Source: Paenibacillus sacheonensis (lineage in GTDB: Bacteria > Bacillota > Bacilli > Paenibacillales > Paenibacillaceae). Taken from it: 64,000 nt of DNA. A program made the position numbers and the translations under genes. The notes under the pieces are model-generated. The model saw only the letters and a list, made by a program, of their open reading frames with translations, was not told the origin of the DNA and ran no database searches. The first letter of the stretch is position 1. Each line of letters opens with the position of its first letter. The stretch covers positions 124,001 to 188,000 of the forward strand of contig NZ_JAAAMU010000005.1 of the NCBI RefSeq assembly GCF_009909195.1. Reading direction: 5' to 3'. Shown piece by piece: positions 45,092 through 54,893 of this stretch.

Positions 45092-46777
45092 ATGGCTTCA
45101 AAAAAGATGCGTTCCGACATGATTACTAAAGGTTTCGACCGCGCGCCGCACCGCAGCTTGCTGCGTGCCGCAGGCGTCAAAGAAGAAGATTTCGGCAAAC
45201 CGTTCATCGCAGTTTGCAACTCGTACATCGATATCGTTCCGGGTCACGTCCACTTGCAGGAATTCGGTAAAATCGTCAAGGAAGCGATTCGCGAAGCGGG
45301 CGGCGTTCCGTTCGAGTTCAACACGATCGGCGTCGACGACGGCATCGCCATGGGCCACATCGGCATGCGTTATTCCCTCGCGAGCCGCGAAATCATCGCC
45401 GACTCCGTCGAAACCGTCGTCAACGCGCACTGGTTCGACGGCATGATCTGCATCCCTAACTGCGACAAGATCACGCCGGGCATGCTCATGGCCGCCCTTC
45501 GCATCAACATTCCGACGATCGTCGTCAGCGGCGGCCCGATGAAAGCCGGCCGTACGAGCGACGGCCGCGCCATCTCCCTTACTTCCGTCTTCGAAGGCGT
45601 CGGCGCTTTCATGTCCGGCAAGATCGACGAACAGAGCCTTACAGAGCTCGAGCAATACGGCTGCCCGACTTGCGGTTCCTGCTCCGGCATGTTCACGGCG
45701 AACTCCATGAACTGCTTGTCCGAAGTGCTCGGCCTTGCCCTTCCGGGCAACGGCACGATCCTTGCGGTCGCTCCGGAACGGATCGAATTCGTCAAGAAAT
45801 CGGCGCGCCAGCTGATGGAATTGATCAAGCAGGACCTCAAGCCGCGCGACATCGTCACCAAGAACACGATCGACAACGCGTTCGCGCTCGACATGGCGAT
45901 GGGCGGCTCGACGAACACGGTTCTTCACACGCTCGCGCTCGCGCACGAAGCGGACATCGAGTATCCGATCGAACGCATCAACGAAGTCGCGAAGAAGGTG
46001 CCTTATTTGTCCAAGCTGGCACCGGCTTCCGATCATCATATCGAGGATCTGCACAACGCCGGCGGCGTTAGCGCGATCATCAACGAATTGCTGAAGAAAG
46101 ACGGCGCGCTGTTCGGCGACGAAATGACGGTATCCGGCAAGACGCTTCGCGAGAACGTGGCAGGCTGCGAAATCCTCGATCATTCCGTCATCCGTCCGAT
46201 CGACGATCCGCACACTAAGGAAGGCGGCCTGTCCGTCATGTTCGGCAACTTGGCGCCTCGCGGCTCGATCATCAAAGTCGGCGCGGTCGACAAATCCGTC
46301 GGCGGCTACCATCGCGGACCGGCCATCTGCTTCGACTCCCAGGAAGAAGCGCTGTCCGGCATCGCGAACGGCAAAGTCAAAGAAGGCCATGTCGTCGTCA
46401 TTCGCTACGAAGGACCTAAAGGCGGTCCCGGCATGCCGGAAATGCTCGCCCCTACGTCGCAGATCGTCGGCATGGGCCTCGGCACCAAAGTCGGCCTCAT
46501 CACCGACGGCCGTTTCTCCGGCGCATCCCGCGGCATCTCGATCGGCCACGTATCCCCGGAAGCGGCCGAAGGCGGCCCGATCGCGTTCGTCCACGACGGA
46601 GACATGATCGAGCTCGACATGAACAACCGCACGATGACGCTCGAAGTGAGTGACGAAGAACTCGAACGCCGCAAAGCCGAATGGCCGGGCTTCGAACTCA
46701 AAATCAAGCGCGGTTACCTCGCGCGTTACGCCGCGATGGTCACGAATGCCAGCCAAGGCGGCGTCATGAAAATTTAA
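45092..46777 (+). CDS. ilvD: Dihydroxy-acid dehydratase IlvD
   Basis: The 561-residue protein is dihydroxy-acid dehydratase of valine, leucine and isoleucine synthesis. It has [11 protein letters not shown] and [16 protein letters not shown] with the Fe-S cluster cysteines, [12 protein letters not shown]-like text and the C-terminal [19 protein letters not shown]. Codon use is strongly biased to GC-ending triplets, as expected for a highly expressed gene, and this also creates a long antisense frame. GGGAGG lies before ATG 45092. It is transcribed alone. Confidence 0.98.
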   Translation: MASKKMRSDMITKGFDRAPHRSLLRAAGVKEEDFGKPFIAVCNSYIDIVPGHVHLQEFGKIVKEAIREAGGVPFEFNTIGVDDGIAMGHIGMRYSLASREIIADSVETVVNAHWFDGMICIPNCDKITPGMLMAALRINIPTIVVSGGPMKAGRTSDGRAISLTSVFEGVGAFMSGKIDEQSLTELEQYGCPTCGSCSGMFTANSMNCLSEVLGLALPGNGTILAVAPERIEFVKKSARQLMELIKQDLKPRDIVTKNTIDNAFALDMAMGGSTNTVLHTLALAHEADIEYPIERINEVAKKVPYLSKLAPASDHHIEDLHNAGGVSAIINELLKKDGALFGDEMTVSGKTLRENVAGCEILDHSVIRPIDDPHTKEGGLSVMFGNLAPRGSIIKVGAVDKSVGGYHRGPAICFDSQEEALSGIANGKVKEGHVVVIRYEGPKGGPGMPEMLAPTSQIVGMGLGTKVGLITDGRFSGASRGISIGHVSPEAAEGGPIAFVHDGDMIELDMNNRTMTLEVSDEELERRKAEWPGFELKIKRGYLARYAAMVTNASQGGVMKI

Positions 46778-46803
46778 CGAACCGCTACGTGCTTGAAACC
46801 TTA

Positions 46804-46848
46804 ACAAAAGCCTTGCGTATGACTGAACACAGTCATCTCGCAAGGCTT
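46804..46848 (+). terminator. Terminator of ilvD
   Basis: CAAAAGCCTTGCG pairs with CGCAAGGCTTTTG, with an inner ATGACTG/CAGTCAT stem, and leads into T-rich sequence. Confidence 0.85.
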
Positions 46849-46895
46849 TTGTCTTTCTTGGCCATGCTTCCTCTCCGGCGAACGCAAAAAACCGC

Positions 46896-48359
46896 CTAGG
46901 GAGTAAACTCCCTGGCGGCATTCGCGTTGTCGTACGCGGCGGAATGAAGCTCGTTCGTCCCGTTTCCGTGCAGTCGGCCGTCGAAGTCTCTCGCGGCAGC
47001 GCGGTTCGGCGCAGTCCTCTCGTCATCGCTGCTGAAACGCTGCCAGAAGGTATCCATCGACATCGCCATGATTCTAGGTTCCATGCGCGCGCCCTGCTCG
47101 CTTAAACGTTGCTTGCCCGACGGATTCAGAACGCGAAGCAGCAGTTTCAAGTACAACCGGCTCGAGAAGTCGAACAAGCCTTTCGGCAGCTTGTGAACGT
47201 CGAAGCCGAAATTCTCGACGCCTCTGTTCATCAAGCTAACGCCGTAGAGACCTTTGACAAGCTGCGCGTCCGCGTCCAAGGCGAGCCGCTCGGCCAATTG
47301 CGGCATGCTCTTCTTCACTTCCCGAATAAGCATGACGGCTAGCTGCATCATGGAGCGCGAATTCGTCATCAGCTGCAGCAGCATGCCATTATCGAAGTGC
47401 AGTTCGACGACGTCATCCTTATCCGCAATCCGATTGCCGTCGGAAAGCTCGAGCGTCGCGCCGCGATACTTGATGACCCTATAGTGGAAGATACTCCCAT
47501 CGGCTACGGACTTCACCCGGAACACGACATGAAACAACCGCTCCCAGCCCATCCAGCAGCTAACGGCGATTCGTTTCATCAAGCCCAGCTTCGGTTTGGA
47601 ACCGCCTTTTCTTGATTCGGCTTTGGCATCCGACCCGGCATTCGATTTCTTTGCCTCGTCCGTTATTGCGATCATCTCGGCGATATGCACGAATTTGTAG
47701 CCTTTCGCTTGTCCAGCCGCCAGCACGGGCTCCAAAGCGGCCAGCATATGGACCGGCGCTTCCTTATCCGCGCCGAACGTATCGCCGCAATCATGCAGCA
47801 GCAGGATTTCGCCTGGCCGAAGCTTCTTCATGATCCGCTTCTTCAGTCTTTCCGCGCCGACACGTTTGCGCCAATCGCCGAACAAGGCTGACCAAAGAAT
47901 AATTTGCATATAGCCCAAATTCGAGAAATCGAACAGATTAACGATCCCCCACGGAGGACGATAGTAGACGGAATCGGAACCGGTTGCGTTGCGAATGATT
48001 TCCGAGGTCCGTTGGATCTGTTTCTTGACCGTGCGCGGCCGCATGAGCCAATTCGTCTTATGCACGTAATTATGAATGCCGATAATATGTCCTTCGTCAT
48101 GCATCCTTTTCAAGATTTCCGGATGCCGTTCCGCATGGTTGCCAACGACGAAAAATGTCGCTTTCGCGTCATAACGCTTCAATAAATCGAGCAGCAGCGG
48201 CGTATAAACCGGATCAGGGCCGTCATCGAACGTAAGCGCGATTTCTCGTTCTGCCCTTCCTCGTTTAAATACGCGAAATCCGAATGTCCGGCTGACCAGA
48301 CCGGGTAAAAACGCATAAAACGTCAAAAAATAAAAGCCCCATAGCAGGAAGTTTTCCAT
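46896..48359 (-). CDS. Polysaccharide deacetylase fused to a YkoP-like domain
   Basis: The 487-residue protein has a transmembrane anchor near residues 5-25. A NodB-type deacetylase domain follows (ALTFDDGPDPV with catalytic Asp, GIHNYVHKTN with the metal His pair, YRPPWG and ILLLHDCGDTFG). The C-terminal 220 residues (SCWMGWERLFHVVF, FGFDVHKLPKGL, YLKLLLRVLNPSG) look like the YkoP domain, which is usually a separate protein. It probably acts on cell-wall glycans outside the membrane. The start is ATG 48359. The open frame to 48428 has no ribosome site. Confidence 0.85.
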   Translation of the reverse strand: MENFLLWGFYFLTFYAFLPGLVSRTFGFRVFKRGRAEREIALTFDDGPDPVYTPLLLDLLKRYDAKATFFVVGNHAERHPEILKRMHDEGHIIGIHNYVHKTNWLMRPRTVKKQIQRTSEIIRNATGSDSVYYRPPWGIVNLFDFSNLGYMQIILWSALFGDWRKRVGAERLKKRIMKKLRPGEILLLHDCGDTFGADKEAPVHMLAALEPVLAAGQAKGYKFVHIAEMIAITDEAKKSNAGSDAKAESRKGGSKPKLGLMKRIAVSCWMGWERLFHVVFRVKSVADGSIFHYRVIKYRGATLELSDGNRIADKDDVVELHFDNGMLLQLMTNSRSMMQLAVMLIREVKKSMPQLAERLALDADAQLVKGLYGVSLMNRGVENFGFDVHKLPKGLFDFSSRLYLKLLLRVLNPSGKQRLSEQGARMEPRIMAMSMDTFWQRFSSDDERTAPNRAAARDFDGRLHGNGTNELHSAAYDNANAAREFTP

Positions 48360-48587
48360 GTCTCGTTTCCCACCACCCCTAGTTTCAATCCTTGTCCGTC
48401 CATGGAAGAGGGAGTGCCATGTGCTCATGTTTTGTCGACTCCAACCATTGTACCATAGCCCCGCGGAAATCGGCTACGGAAGTTGAGGCAAACATGAAGC
48501 GCCCGGCAACAAAAAGCACTAAACATAGCGTTTTTAGGAAATAATGATATTCTATAAAAGAATACTAGAATGAAAAGGAGTTTATAC

Positions 48588-49712
48588 ATGCTTTCCTTCT
48601 ACCGCAAATACTGGCGCACCGCATTCGATATCGCGCTGATCGTGTTGACGGTGTGGCTCATCATGTACGTGTTCAGTTACATGTACCGAATCGCGACGCC
48701 GATCTTTTTATCGTTCCTGATCTATCTGTTTATCGAACCTCCGGCAAGATGGTTATCCCGGCTGGGGTTGAAGAAGTCGATCGCATCGGGCATCTCGGTG
48801 CTCTTGTTCACGCTGGTCATCGTCGCGGCGTTCGTGGGCGCGGGATATGTGGTAACGACGCAGATCACGGGACTGGCGGACAAGCTGCCGACGTACCAGC
48901 GGCTCCTGGTGGATCAATTTCAGTCCAACACCAGCCAGCTCCAAGAGCGAATCTCCGGCCTTCCGCCCGAATACGTAGACAAAGCCGAGGAAGTCATCGG
49001 TTATGTAACCGATTGGGGCAGCGATCTCGCTATCCGATTCCTGCGCTCGCTGGGCGGCTATTTAATGTCGTTTTCTACCTTTATCATTAACTTCTCCATC
49101 GGGATTATTCTCGCTTATTTTCTCAGCTTGGAAATTACGGAATGGAAGCGGCTGGCCAGAGAGAAGACGCCTAACACGTTCAAGCGGGCGTTCAGCTTCC
49201 TGCGGGAAAACGTGTTTGCCGGAATTGCGGGCTACTTGAAGGCCCAAGGCAAACTGATCAGCATTACGTTCATCGTTATTTTCGTCGCGCTGCTGCTGCT
49301 CAAGGTCCCGAACGCGTTCTCGATCTCGCTGCTGGCCGCATTCTTTGACGTGCTGCCGCTGCTCGGAGTCAGTACCGTATTCATTCCGTGGATTATCTAT
49401 CTGTTTATCGTCGGGAATACGTCGCTGGCGATCTGGCTGAGCGCGCTCCTGCTGCTCGTCGTATTGACACGGCAAATTCTGGAGCCCAAAATAACCGGCG
49501 ATACGCTCGGCGTGTCGGCGTTCACCATGCTCGCGTTCATGATCATTTCCTTATCAATCTTCGGCATCTCCGGCGTGATCCTGTCTCCGATCCTGATGAT
49601 CCTGCTGAAGGCCTTATACGATCAGCGGTACTTCCACCGTTGGATCCATGCCCCCAAGGGCGAATACGACACGGCCGCCACGTCTACGGAAGAGTCGGAA
49701 TCCATCGTTTGA
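48588..49712 (+). CDS. AI-2E family transporter (PerM/YtvI-like)
   Basis: The 374-residue protein has about eight transmembrane segments. Family features are FLIYLFIEPPARWL, FFDVLPLLGVSTVFIPWIIYLF and LARQILEPKITGDTLGV-like text (here LTRQILEPKITGDTLGV). The family includes AI-2 exporters and Na+/H+ antiporters as well as uncharacterised members, so the cargo is unknown. ATG 48588 with AAGGAG seven bases upstream is chosen. An in-frame ATG at 48570 contains the ribosome site. Confidence 0.9.
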   Translation: MLSFYRKYWRTAFDIALIVLTVWLIMYVFSYMYRIATPIFLSFLIYLFIEPPARWLSRLGLKKSIASGISVLLFTLVIVAAFVGAGYVVTTQITGLADKLPTYQRLLVDQFQSNTSQLQERISGLPPEYVDKAEEVIGYVTDWGSDLAIRFLRSLGGYLMSFSTFIINFSIGIILAYFLSLEITEWKRLAREKTPNTFKRAFSFLRENVFAGIAGYLKAQGKLISITFIVIFVALLLLKVPNAFSISLLAAFFDVLPLLGVSTVFIPWIIYLFIVGNTSLAIWLSALLLLVVLTRQILEPKITGDTLGVSAFTMLAFMIISLSIFGISGVILSPILMILLKALYDQRYFHRWIHAPKGEYDTAATSTEESESIV

Positions 49713-49738
49713 TGGATGTCCGGCTCTTCTTTTTCCAT

Positions 49739-49804
49739 CTCCTTTGCTTGTCTTCTGCTTATGTTCGGGCTGTCTTCCGCTCATTGACGGGCTGTCTTCC
49801 GCTA
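49739..49804. repeat. Three 22-base tandem repeat units
   Basis: On the minus strand AGCGGAAGACAGCCCGTCAATG is followed by a close copy AGCGGAAGACAGCCCGAACATA and a degenerate third unit. The 22-base spacing is exact. It begins at the PBP stop codon. Confidence 0.7.
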
Positions 49805-51619
49805 TTCCGTCTCCGCCAGCAGATCCATCACCCCTCTGAACAGCTGCGTCGCCTGATTGGACGTATGGAGTCCTCTGTTTTCCGACAGAACCGCGACGGC
49901 GTACTTCGGCGATCGCAGCGGCCCGTAACCGACGAACCACTGGTTCAGCCGCTCGCTGCCCTGCTTGTAGACTTGCGCCGTTCCGGACTTGCCGGCAATG
50001 GACCATGTTCCGTCGCTGATGCCTTGCCCGGTTCCGTAAGCGACAACGGCCTCCATCCCGCGCAGAATCGTTCGCGTCGTTTCCTTGCCCACTTGCCCGT
50101 AACGGGATGGCAAGGCTTGCCGGGGCAGCGAAGCCAGCAGCTGTCCGTTTCCATATCGGATCTCGCTGACGAGGCGCGGCTCCTGCACGACCCCGCCGTG
50201 AAGCAGCGTTACGACAAGATTGGCGGCCTGAAGCGGAGATATTCGGACGTCCCGCTGCCCGATGCCAGTCTGTGCCAGCTGGCCGCCGTCACGAACAGCC
50301 CGAATCGCCGTGAACAGTCTTCCTGCCTCTTCATCCGGGAGCAGCCTGAGCGGCTTCTTCAACGGCGCAAAAGCTCCCTCGCTCGTCCAACCCACCTGCT
50401 CCCCGATACCGAGCTTCTCTGCCGTGACGTACAACTCGCGCGCGCTCAAACGCTCCGCCAGCGAGGCGAATACGACGTTGCAGGAGCCGGCAAGCGCGTC
50501 TTCGAGCGTCAGCTGCCCATGGCCGCCTCTCTTCCAGCAATGCAGCCCGTAACGGCCGTAATCGCCGTTACATTGAAACGTTTCGTTATCGCGAACGGCG
50601 TGGTACTCCAATGCAGCCGCTTCCGTTACCAACTTGAAGATCGAGCCTGGCGTCGCGGCGCGTATGGCATGGTTCACGCCCGCTTCCGGCCGGCTGCCGG
50701 GCCGGTCTTGCGGGAGCTGCGGCCGCGATATCATCGCCACGATGTCCGCATTCTCCGCGTCCAAGACGACGACCGCTCCTTCACGCAGCCCCTCCGCGTC
50801 GACATAATGTTCCAGCTTATGCTGCAGCTTAAGGTCCAAGGTCGTATGGACGCGCACGGGAAAGAAGGGATTGGAGGGACTCTCCAGACGCCAGTCCAAG
50901 CCGTGCATCGGTCGATCCGTCCCATCCGTGAAATAGGACACCGTGGTCGGCCCCGACCCCTGCAGCAGCCTGTCAAGCGACCGTTCCAATCCTGCGCCGC
51001 CGGTTTGATCCGACAGCTTCATCGAGCGCTCCTTTAATCGCCTGTCGTACTCGAGGCGGAGCAGCTCCGGATGCTGACTAACGAACCCGATTGCATGCTT
51101 AACCGAGAATCCGGAAGGATATCGGTTACGGTACGGCAGCATCCGAACACCGTTCAAACGCAGCCCTCGAATGATGGCGACCTGCTTCTGCGACAGCTTC
51201 AGCGGCGCCGATTCCCCTTCCCGTCTCCAAAAACCAGGCTCCTTCAGGGAGGTCAGCCATCCCTGCAGCCGCTCCGTCTTAACGCCGAGCGCCTTTGCCA
51301 GCAAGTCCAGATCGCCTTTGTTGCCCGCCGCCCTCGACTTCGCTTGCAGCGGAAAAGCCGCGAGCGCTTCGTAAGTCTCTCCGGTCAGCGCAAGCCCAGT
51401 CCTGTCGAAGAAATCGCCTCTTCCGCTGTCCAGCACCAGCTCTCGCTCACGCTGAGCCACGGATTCCGACTTCAAATGGGACACCCCCGCATGAGCCGGC
51501 TCAACCGGCGAAATTTGCAGCCAGGCGAGCCGCAAGAGAAACCCCAACATTGCCGCGCTCATGGCGAGCAGCACCTGAAAGATGCGCCGCTGCCTGCTTC
51601 TACGCCGTTCTTTGCTCAT
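49802..51619 (-). CDS. Class B penicillin-binding protein (transpeptidase)
   Basis: The 605-residue protein has a short cytoplasmic tail, one transmembrane anchor at about residues 14-34 and a PBP dimerisation region. The transpeptidase motifs are SIFK in ATPGSIFKLV (catalytic Ser), SCN in LAGSCNVVF and KSGT in AGKSGTAQV. It cross-links peptidoglycan outside the membrane and resembles PBP2/SpoVD-like enzymes. No PASTA domains follow. It is single, between the AI-2E-type transporter and LysR genes. Confidence 0.93.
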   Translation of the reverse strand: MSKERRRSRQRRIFQVLLAMSAAMLGFLLRLAWLQISPVEPAHAGVSHLKSESVAQRERELVLDSGRGDFFDRTGLALTGETYEALAAFPLQAKSRAAGNKGDLDLLAKALGVKTERLQGWLTSLKEPGFWRREGESAPLKLSQKQVAIIRGLRLNGVRMLPYRNRYPSGFSVKHAIGFVSQHPELLRLEYDRRLKERSMKLSDQTGGAGLERSLDRLLQGSGPTTVSYFTDGTDRPMHGLDWRLESPSNPFFPVRVHTTLDLKLQHKLEHYVDAEGLREGAVVVLDAENADIVAMISRPQLPQDRPGSRPEAGVNHAIRAATPGSIFKLVTEAAALEYHAVRDNETFQCNGDYGRYGLHCWKRGGHGQLTLEDALAGSCNVVFASLAERLSARELYVTAEKLGIGEQVGWTSEGAFAPLKKPLRLLPDEEAGRLFTAIRAVRDGGQLAQTGIGQRDVRISPLQAANLVVTLLHGGVVQEPRLVSEIRYGNGQLLASLPRQALPSRYGQVGKETTRTILRGMEAVVAYGTGQGISDGTWSIAGKSGTAQVYKQGSERLNQWFVGYGPLRSPKYAVAVLSENRGLHTSNQATQLFRGVMDLLAETE

Positions 51620-51897
51620 GGCTCGTCCCGTCCCGTCTTGAATGTGGTTTGCTTACCAGTATCCCCCTGCGGACAATGGTTCAATCCTTAGGGGACAGCT
51701 TGCAATGGACGCAAGCAAGATGCGAATTAAGACGCAAAAAAACCGTACAGCGGACCGGGGACGGAACCGTGCACGGCGTCGGGCACATGACACATATCGA
51801 ACTAGTTTATGGCAAAGTTATACCCATCATAATCATAAGTTGCCATGCTGCTGCTCTACGCTGCAAACAGTCGTCAGAAGGCTGTTCGCTCGGTCGC

Positions 51898-52812
51898 TCA
51901 GTCCAGCCGGCCCCTTGCTTCGACATTCGCGAAGAAGTCGAGCAGGAAACGTTGGAACACTTTGGCAACGAGCGGCAGCTTCTCGTTGGAACGATAGATG
52001 AGGCCGATCGTACGCGTGACGCGCGGCGCGCGGACGCGAACCTTGGTCGGCTGCAGCTTGCCCGAGCCTCCCTGAAGAGCCATCTCCGGCAGCAGGCTGA
52101 CGCCCATGCCGGCGGCTACGAGGCCGCGTATCGTATCGGTCTCCTGCCCCTCGAATCCGATGATCGGCGTAAAGCCGGCTTCCTTGCAGGCATCCCACAC
52201 GATCGGTCGGAGCGAATATCCATCGCTGAAGAGCACGAAATTCTCGTCCTTCAGCTGAATCAGATCGATCGACGCTTCGTTCGACAGCGGATGGCCGGGC
52301 GGCAGGATGGCGAACAACTCTTCCGTCAGCACCGTCTGGCCGGTTACATGAGCATGCATCTCCGGGCAGGGGGATACGAAGGCAAGATCAACCTCGCCCT
52401 TCATGACATCCTGAATGAGGGAAGGATACATGCCTTGCTTGAAGCGGAAATTCACGTTCGGATTCTGTTTCCGGAACGCCGAGACGACTTCCGGGATGAG
52501 CGATATGCCCAGGCTGTGCGGGAACCCGAGCCTAACCTCCCCTTTCTCCGGATCCAGGAATTCCTGAATCTCCAAGACTGCCCGCTCCAGATCAGCCAGG
52601 ATCACTTCCGCGCGCTTGAGGAACAACGTCCCGACCGGCGTCAGTTGAAGATTGCGGCCCTTCTGCAGGAACAGCTTCGCCCCGAGCTCTTCCTCCAGCT
52701 GGTGAATTTGCCGGCTCACGGCCGACTGCGCCACGTGCAGCTCTTCCGCTGCTTTAGTGACATGCTCTCTTTTTGCTACTTTTACGAAATAATATAATTG
52801 TCGAAGCTCCAT
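51898..52812 (-). CDS. LysR family transcriptional regulator
   Basis: The 304-residue protein starts with a LysR helix-turn-helix (HVTKAAEELHVAQSAVSRQIHQLEEELG near residue 17-44). A periplasmic-binding-protein-like effector domain follows (EVRLGFPHSLGISLIPEVV, EELFAILPPGHPLSN). GAAAAGGGGACGTC precedes ATG 52812. It has no divergent partner gene, so its target is not evident. The gap at 51620-51897 holds only low-quality frames and no clear terminator. Confidence 0.93.
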   Translation of the reverse strand: MELRQLYYFVKVAKREHVTKAAEELHVAQSAVSRQIHQLEEELGAKLFLQKGRNLQLTPVGTLFLKRAEVILADLERAVLEIQEFLDPEKGEVRLGFPHSLGISLIPEVVSAFRKQNPNVNFRFKQGMYPSLIQDVMKGEVDLAFVSPCPEMHAHVTGQTVLTEELFAILPPGHPLSNEASIDLIQLKDENFVLFSDGYSLRPIVWDACKEAGFTPIIGFEGQETDTIRGLVAAGMGVSLLPEMALQGGSGKLQPTKVRVRAPRVTRTIGLIYRSNEKLPLVAKVFQRFLLDFFANVEARGRLD

Positions 52813-52871
52813 GACGTCCCCTTTTCTTCAAGATCGGCGCCTCGCGGCCAATCGCCCTTCTAGTCTTGCTC

Positions 52872-53486
52872 TCAATAGCGTCCGTTTCGTTTGGCGATCA
52901 AATACCAATCATAGAGATACATAAGCACGAAGCCCGCGAGCAGGCCGCCAAAATGCGCCCATATGCCGATGTTCGGGACGACGAGCGTATAGATAATCCC
53001 AAATACCAAGATGGAATAGACGGTCTTCCGCGAATTGACATCCAGCGAACGTTTGAGCAGCGCCAGGAACAGATACGCGCCGAAGACGCCATAAATCGCG
53101 CCGGATGCGCCCGCGCCTGCCGTCGAATGGTCCACGATCACGCTCAGCAGATTGCCGGCTATTCCGCTCAGGAGATAGAACGCGGCGTATTTGACATGTC
53201 CGAGCAGCCTTTCCAGCGGCGGAGCGAACACAAGCATGCTGAACATGTTGTAGCAGATATGCTGCAGGTCCAGATGAAGGAAGACGGCCGTCACATAACG
53301 CCAAGGCTCATCCAGCGAGAAATAATTATCATGCGGGGAACTATAGAAAAAACCATGCTCCATCAGCTGTCCGTCCAAAAACAGGTGATCGGCGGCATAT
53401 ACGAGGATATTGATGGCGATGATCGCGGCCGTTACGGGAAACATCCGAAGATAGCTTCCGAAGCTCTCATAGCGTAAAAATATCAT
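52872..53486 (-). CDS. Rhomboid family intramembrane serine protease
   Basis: The 204-residue membrane protein has about six transmembrane segments with catalytic Ser in GASGAIYGVFG, catalytic His in IGIWAHFGGLLAGF and the HLDLQHICYNM metal-independent His/Asn region. Rhomboids cut transmembrane helices. ATG 53486 is chosen, with AAAGGAGAA upstream. The frame to 53570 lacks a ribosome site. Confidence 0.92.
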   Translation of the reverse strand: MIFLRYESFGSYLRMFPVTAAIIAINILVYAADHLFLDGQLMEHGFFYSSPHDNYFSLDEPWRYVTAVFLHLDLQHICYNMFSMLVFAPPLERLLGHVKYAAFYLLSGIAGNLLSVIVDHSTAGAGASGAIYGVFGAYLFLALLKRSLDVNSRKTVYSILVFGIIYTLVVPNIGIWAHFGGLLAGFVLMYLYDWYLIAKRNGRY

Positions 53487-53585
53487 AGCATTCTCCTTTA
53501 CGCACTCCTCATTGGACAACGGTAATTCATTATGCTTATAATTATTTGGTAGAAACCAATTCCAATTCAAGGAGGCTATTTAATA

Positions 53586-54104
53586 ATGGCACAAGAACGT
53601 ACAGGCGTTTCGACATTTAAAGGCAACCCGCTTACGCTGATCGGACCGGAACTTCAGGTCGGCAGCCAAGCCCCGGATTTCCAACTGAACAAATCGCTCG
53701 TTGACGTGGTCTCCCTGAAAGACTATGCCGGCAAAGTGAAGCTGGTCAGCGTAGTCCCTTCCATCGACACCGGCGTCTGCGATGCGCAAACGCGCCGTTT
53801 CAATGAAGAAGCGAGCAAGTTCGGCGACAACGTCGTCATCTTGACGGTCAGCGTGGATCTTCCGTTCGCGCAAGCCCGCTGGTGCGGCGCCGCAGGCGTG
53901 GACCGGGTCGTCCTGCTTTCCGATTACAAGAACAACAACTTCGGCGAAGCTTACGGCGTGCTGATCAAAGAATTCCAGCTCGACATGCGCGCAATCTTCG
54001 TGATCGACGCCAACGACACCATTCAATACGTTGAAGTGCTCAGCGAAATGACGGAACACCCGAACTACGAGAACGCGCTGAATGCAGTGAAAGCACTTCT
54101 ATAA
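53586..54104 (+). CDS. tpx: Thiol peroxidase Tpx
   Basis: The 172-residue protein is a thiol-specific peroxidase. The peroxidatic Cys lies in [16 protein letters not shown] near residue 60 and the resolving Cys in [13 protein letters not shown] near residue 95. It reduces peroxides with thioredoxin in the cytoplasm. AAGGAGG precedes ATG 53586. Monocistronic with a strong terminator. Confidence 0.96.
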   Translation: MAQERTGVSTFKGNPLTLIGPELQVGSQAPDFQLNKSLVDVVSLKDYAGKVKLVSVVPSIDTGVCDAQTRRFNEEASKFGDNVVILTVSVDLPFAQARWCGAAGVDRVVLLSDYKNNNFGEAYGVLIKEFQLDMRAIFVIDANDTIQYVEVLSEMTEHPNYENALNAVKALL

Positions 54105-54129
54105 TCGAAAACCGATTCGCTAGTCATTA

Positions 54130-54165
54130 TAAAAGCGAGGACAGGGATTCCCTTCCTCGCTTTTT
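54130..54165. terminator. Bidirectional terminator between tpx and the DUF1499 gene
   Basis: AAAAGCGAGGA pairs with TCCTCGCTTTTTT around a palindromic loop, lying between two convergent genes. Confidence 0.85.
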
Positions 54166-54173
54166 TCTCGTTA

Positions 54174-54563
54174 TTATACGCCGCTCGTTTTGTACTGAGC
54201 CAGCTTCTTATCGAGGGTACGGTAGATATCAAGTATAAGGCGATAGTTCGAACCGAGATCCCCGAAGGATCCACGCGAGGCGGAATAAATATCGACTGCC
54301 GAGGTCACGGGGTTAACGTTGATGACGGAAACGGTTACATCCATCGTTCGTCCGGTCACGGTGCGTTTCTCGAGCACGATTTCTCCTACGGATTGAACTT
54401 CGTGAAGAATTTTGTAGCCTTGCATTTTTTTGAGTGTGGAGACGACTTCTTCCCACGCTTTTTCTCGGGATAGTTTGTAGTAATGGGATTTCAGTAACGG
54501 ATCTTTCGCTTTATCGCCAGTCAATTCATGACTGCGCAGGAGCCCGATAAGGTTCCGCTTCAA
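54174..54563 (-). CDS. DUF1499 family protein
   Basis: The 129-residue protein ends SASRGSFGDLGSNYRLILDIYRTL, matching the SASR-G-xDLGxN-R pattern of DUF1499. Function unknown. A strong GGAGGGGGAGA lies upstream of adjacent TTG codons at 54566 and 54563, and either may start translation. The frame is open to 54662 but runs through the terminator of the ncRNA. Confidence 0.7.
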   Translation of the reverse strand: MKRNLIGLLRSHELTGDKAKDPLLKSHYYKLSREKAWEEVVSTLKKMQGYKILHEVQSVGEIVLEKRTVTGRTMDVTVSVINVNPVTSAVDIYSASRGSFGDLGSNYRLILDIYRTLDKKLAQYKTSGV

Positions 54564-54631
54564 CAAAGGTAATCTCCCCCTCCAACGTCTTCTATGTACA
54601 CTAAGAGTTATCATAGCATAGTTCCGCGCAT

Positions 54632-54844
54632 AAAAAAAAGGGGTTGCCCCCTTTTCATTCATAAGTTACCCGCCATGCCGTCCGACTTGCTTGTTTCTGA
54701 ACCCGCTCTCGCAGGTGGGTGGCCGCAGAAACGTTTTTGAGATCCCTTTTCGAGGGCCTGTCAGCCGCGTTTCAATGTTAGTCTCCCTAAAAACAGCCAT
54801 TGGTTCAAAACAAGTGATAAGCCGTAACGCACACCGCAGGATGT
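54632..54844 (-). ncRNA. Structured small RNA, probably 6S RNA
   Basis: A promoter (TTTACT, 17 bases, TATAAT at 54851-54866) points at a non-coding stretch of about 213 bases. It ends in a terminator hairpin AAGGGG-TTG-CCCCCTT with an eight-U tail. The 5' part CTTGTTTTGAACC pairs with GGTTCAGAAACAAG in the 3' half, and GTTAC near the start pairs with GTAAC near the end. This gives the long interrupted rod typical of 6S RNA, which mimics an open promoter and binds RNA polymerase. It has no ribosome site or coding frame. Assignment to 6S rests on size and fold, not on a covariance search. Confidence 0.55.
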
Positions 54845-54850
54845 ATTGCT

Positions 54851-54872
54851 ATTATAGACCGAACCTCGGCAA
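54851..54872 (-). promoter_or_regulatory. Strong promoter of the small RNA
   Basis: TTTACT and TATAAT on the minus strand are 17 bases apart and match the sigma-A consensus closely. Confidence 0.7.
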
Positions 54873-54893
54873 AAGTAAACGTGACACGCGGCC

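Noticed and set aside
45098-47026. 642-codon open frame on the strand opposite ilvD
   Set aside because: It mirrors the GC-ending codon bias of ilvD, has no ribosome site and gives an Asp/Arg-rich text of no family.
49388-51037. Long plus-strand frames opposite the PBP and LysR genes
   Set aside because: Antisense shadows. The minus-strand proteins have complete catalytic or DNA-binding motifs.
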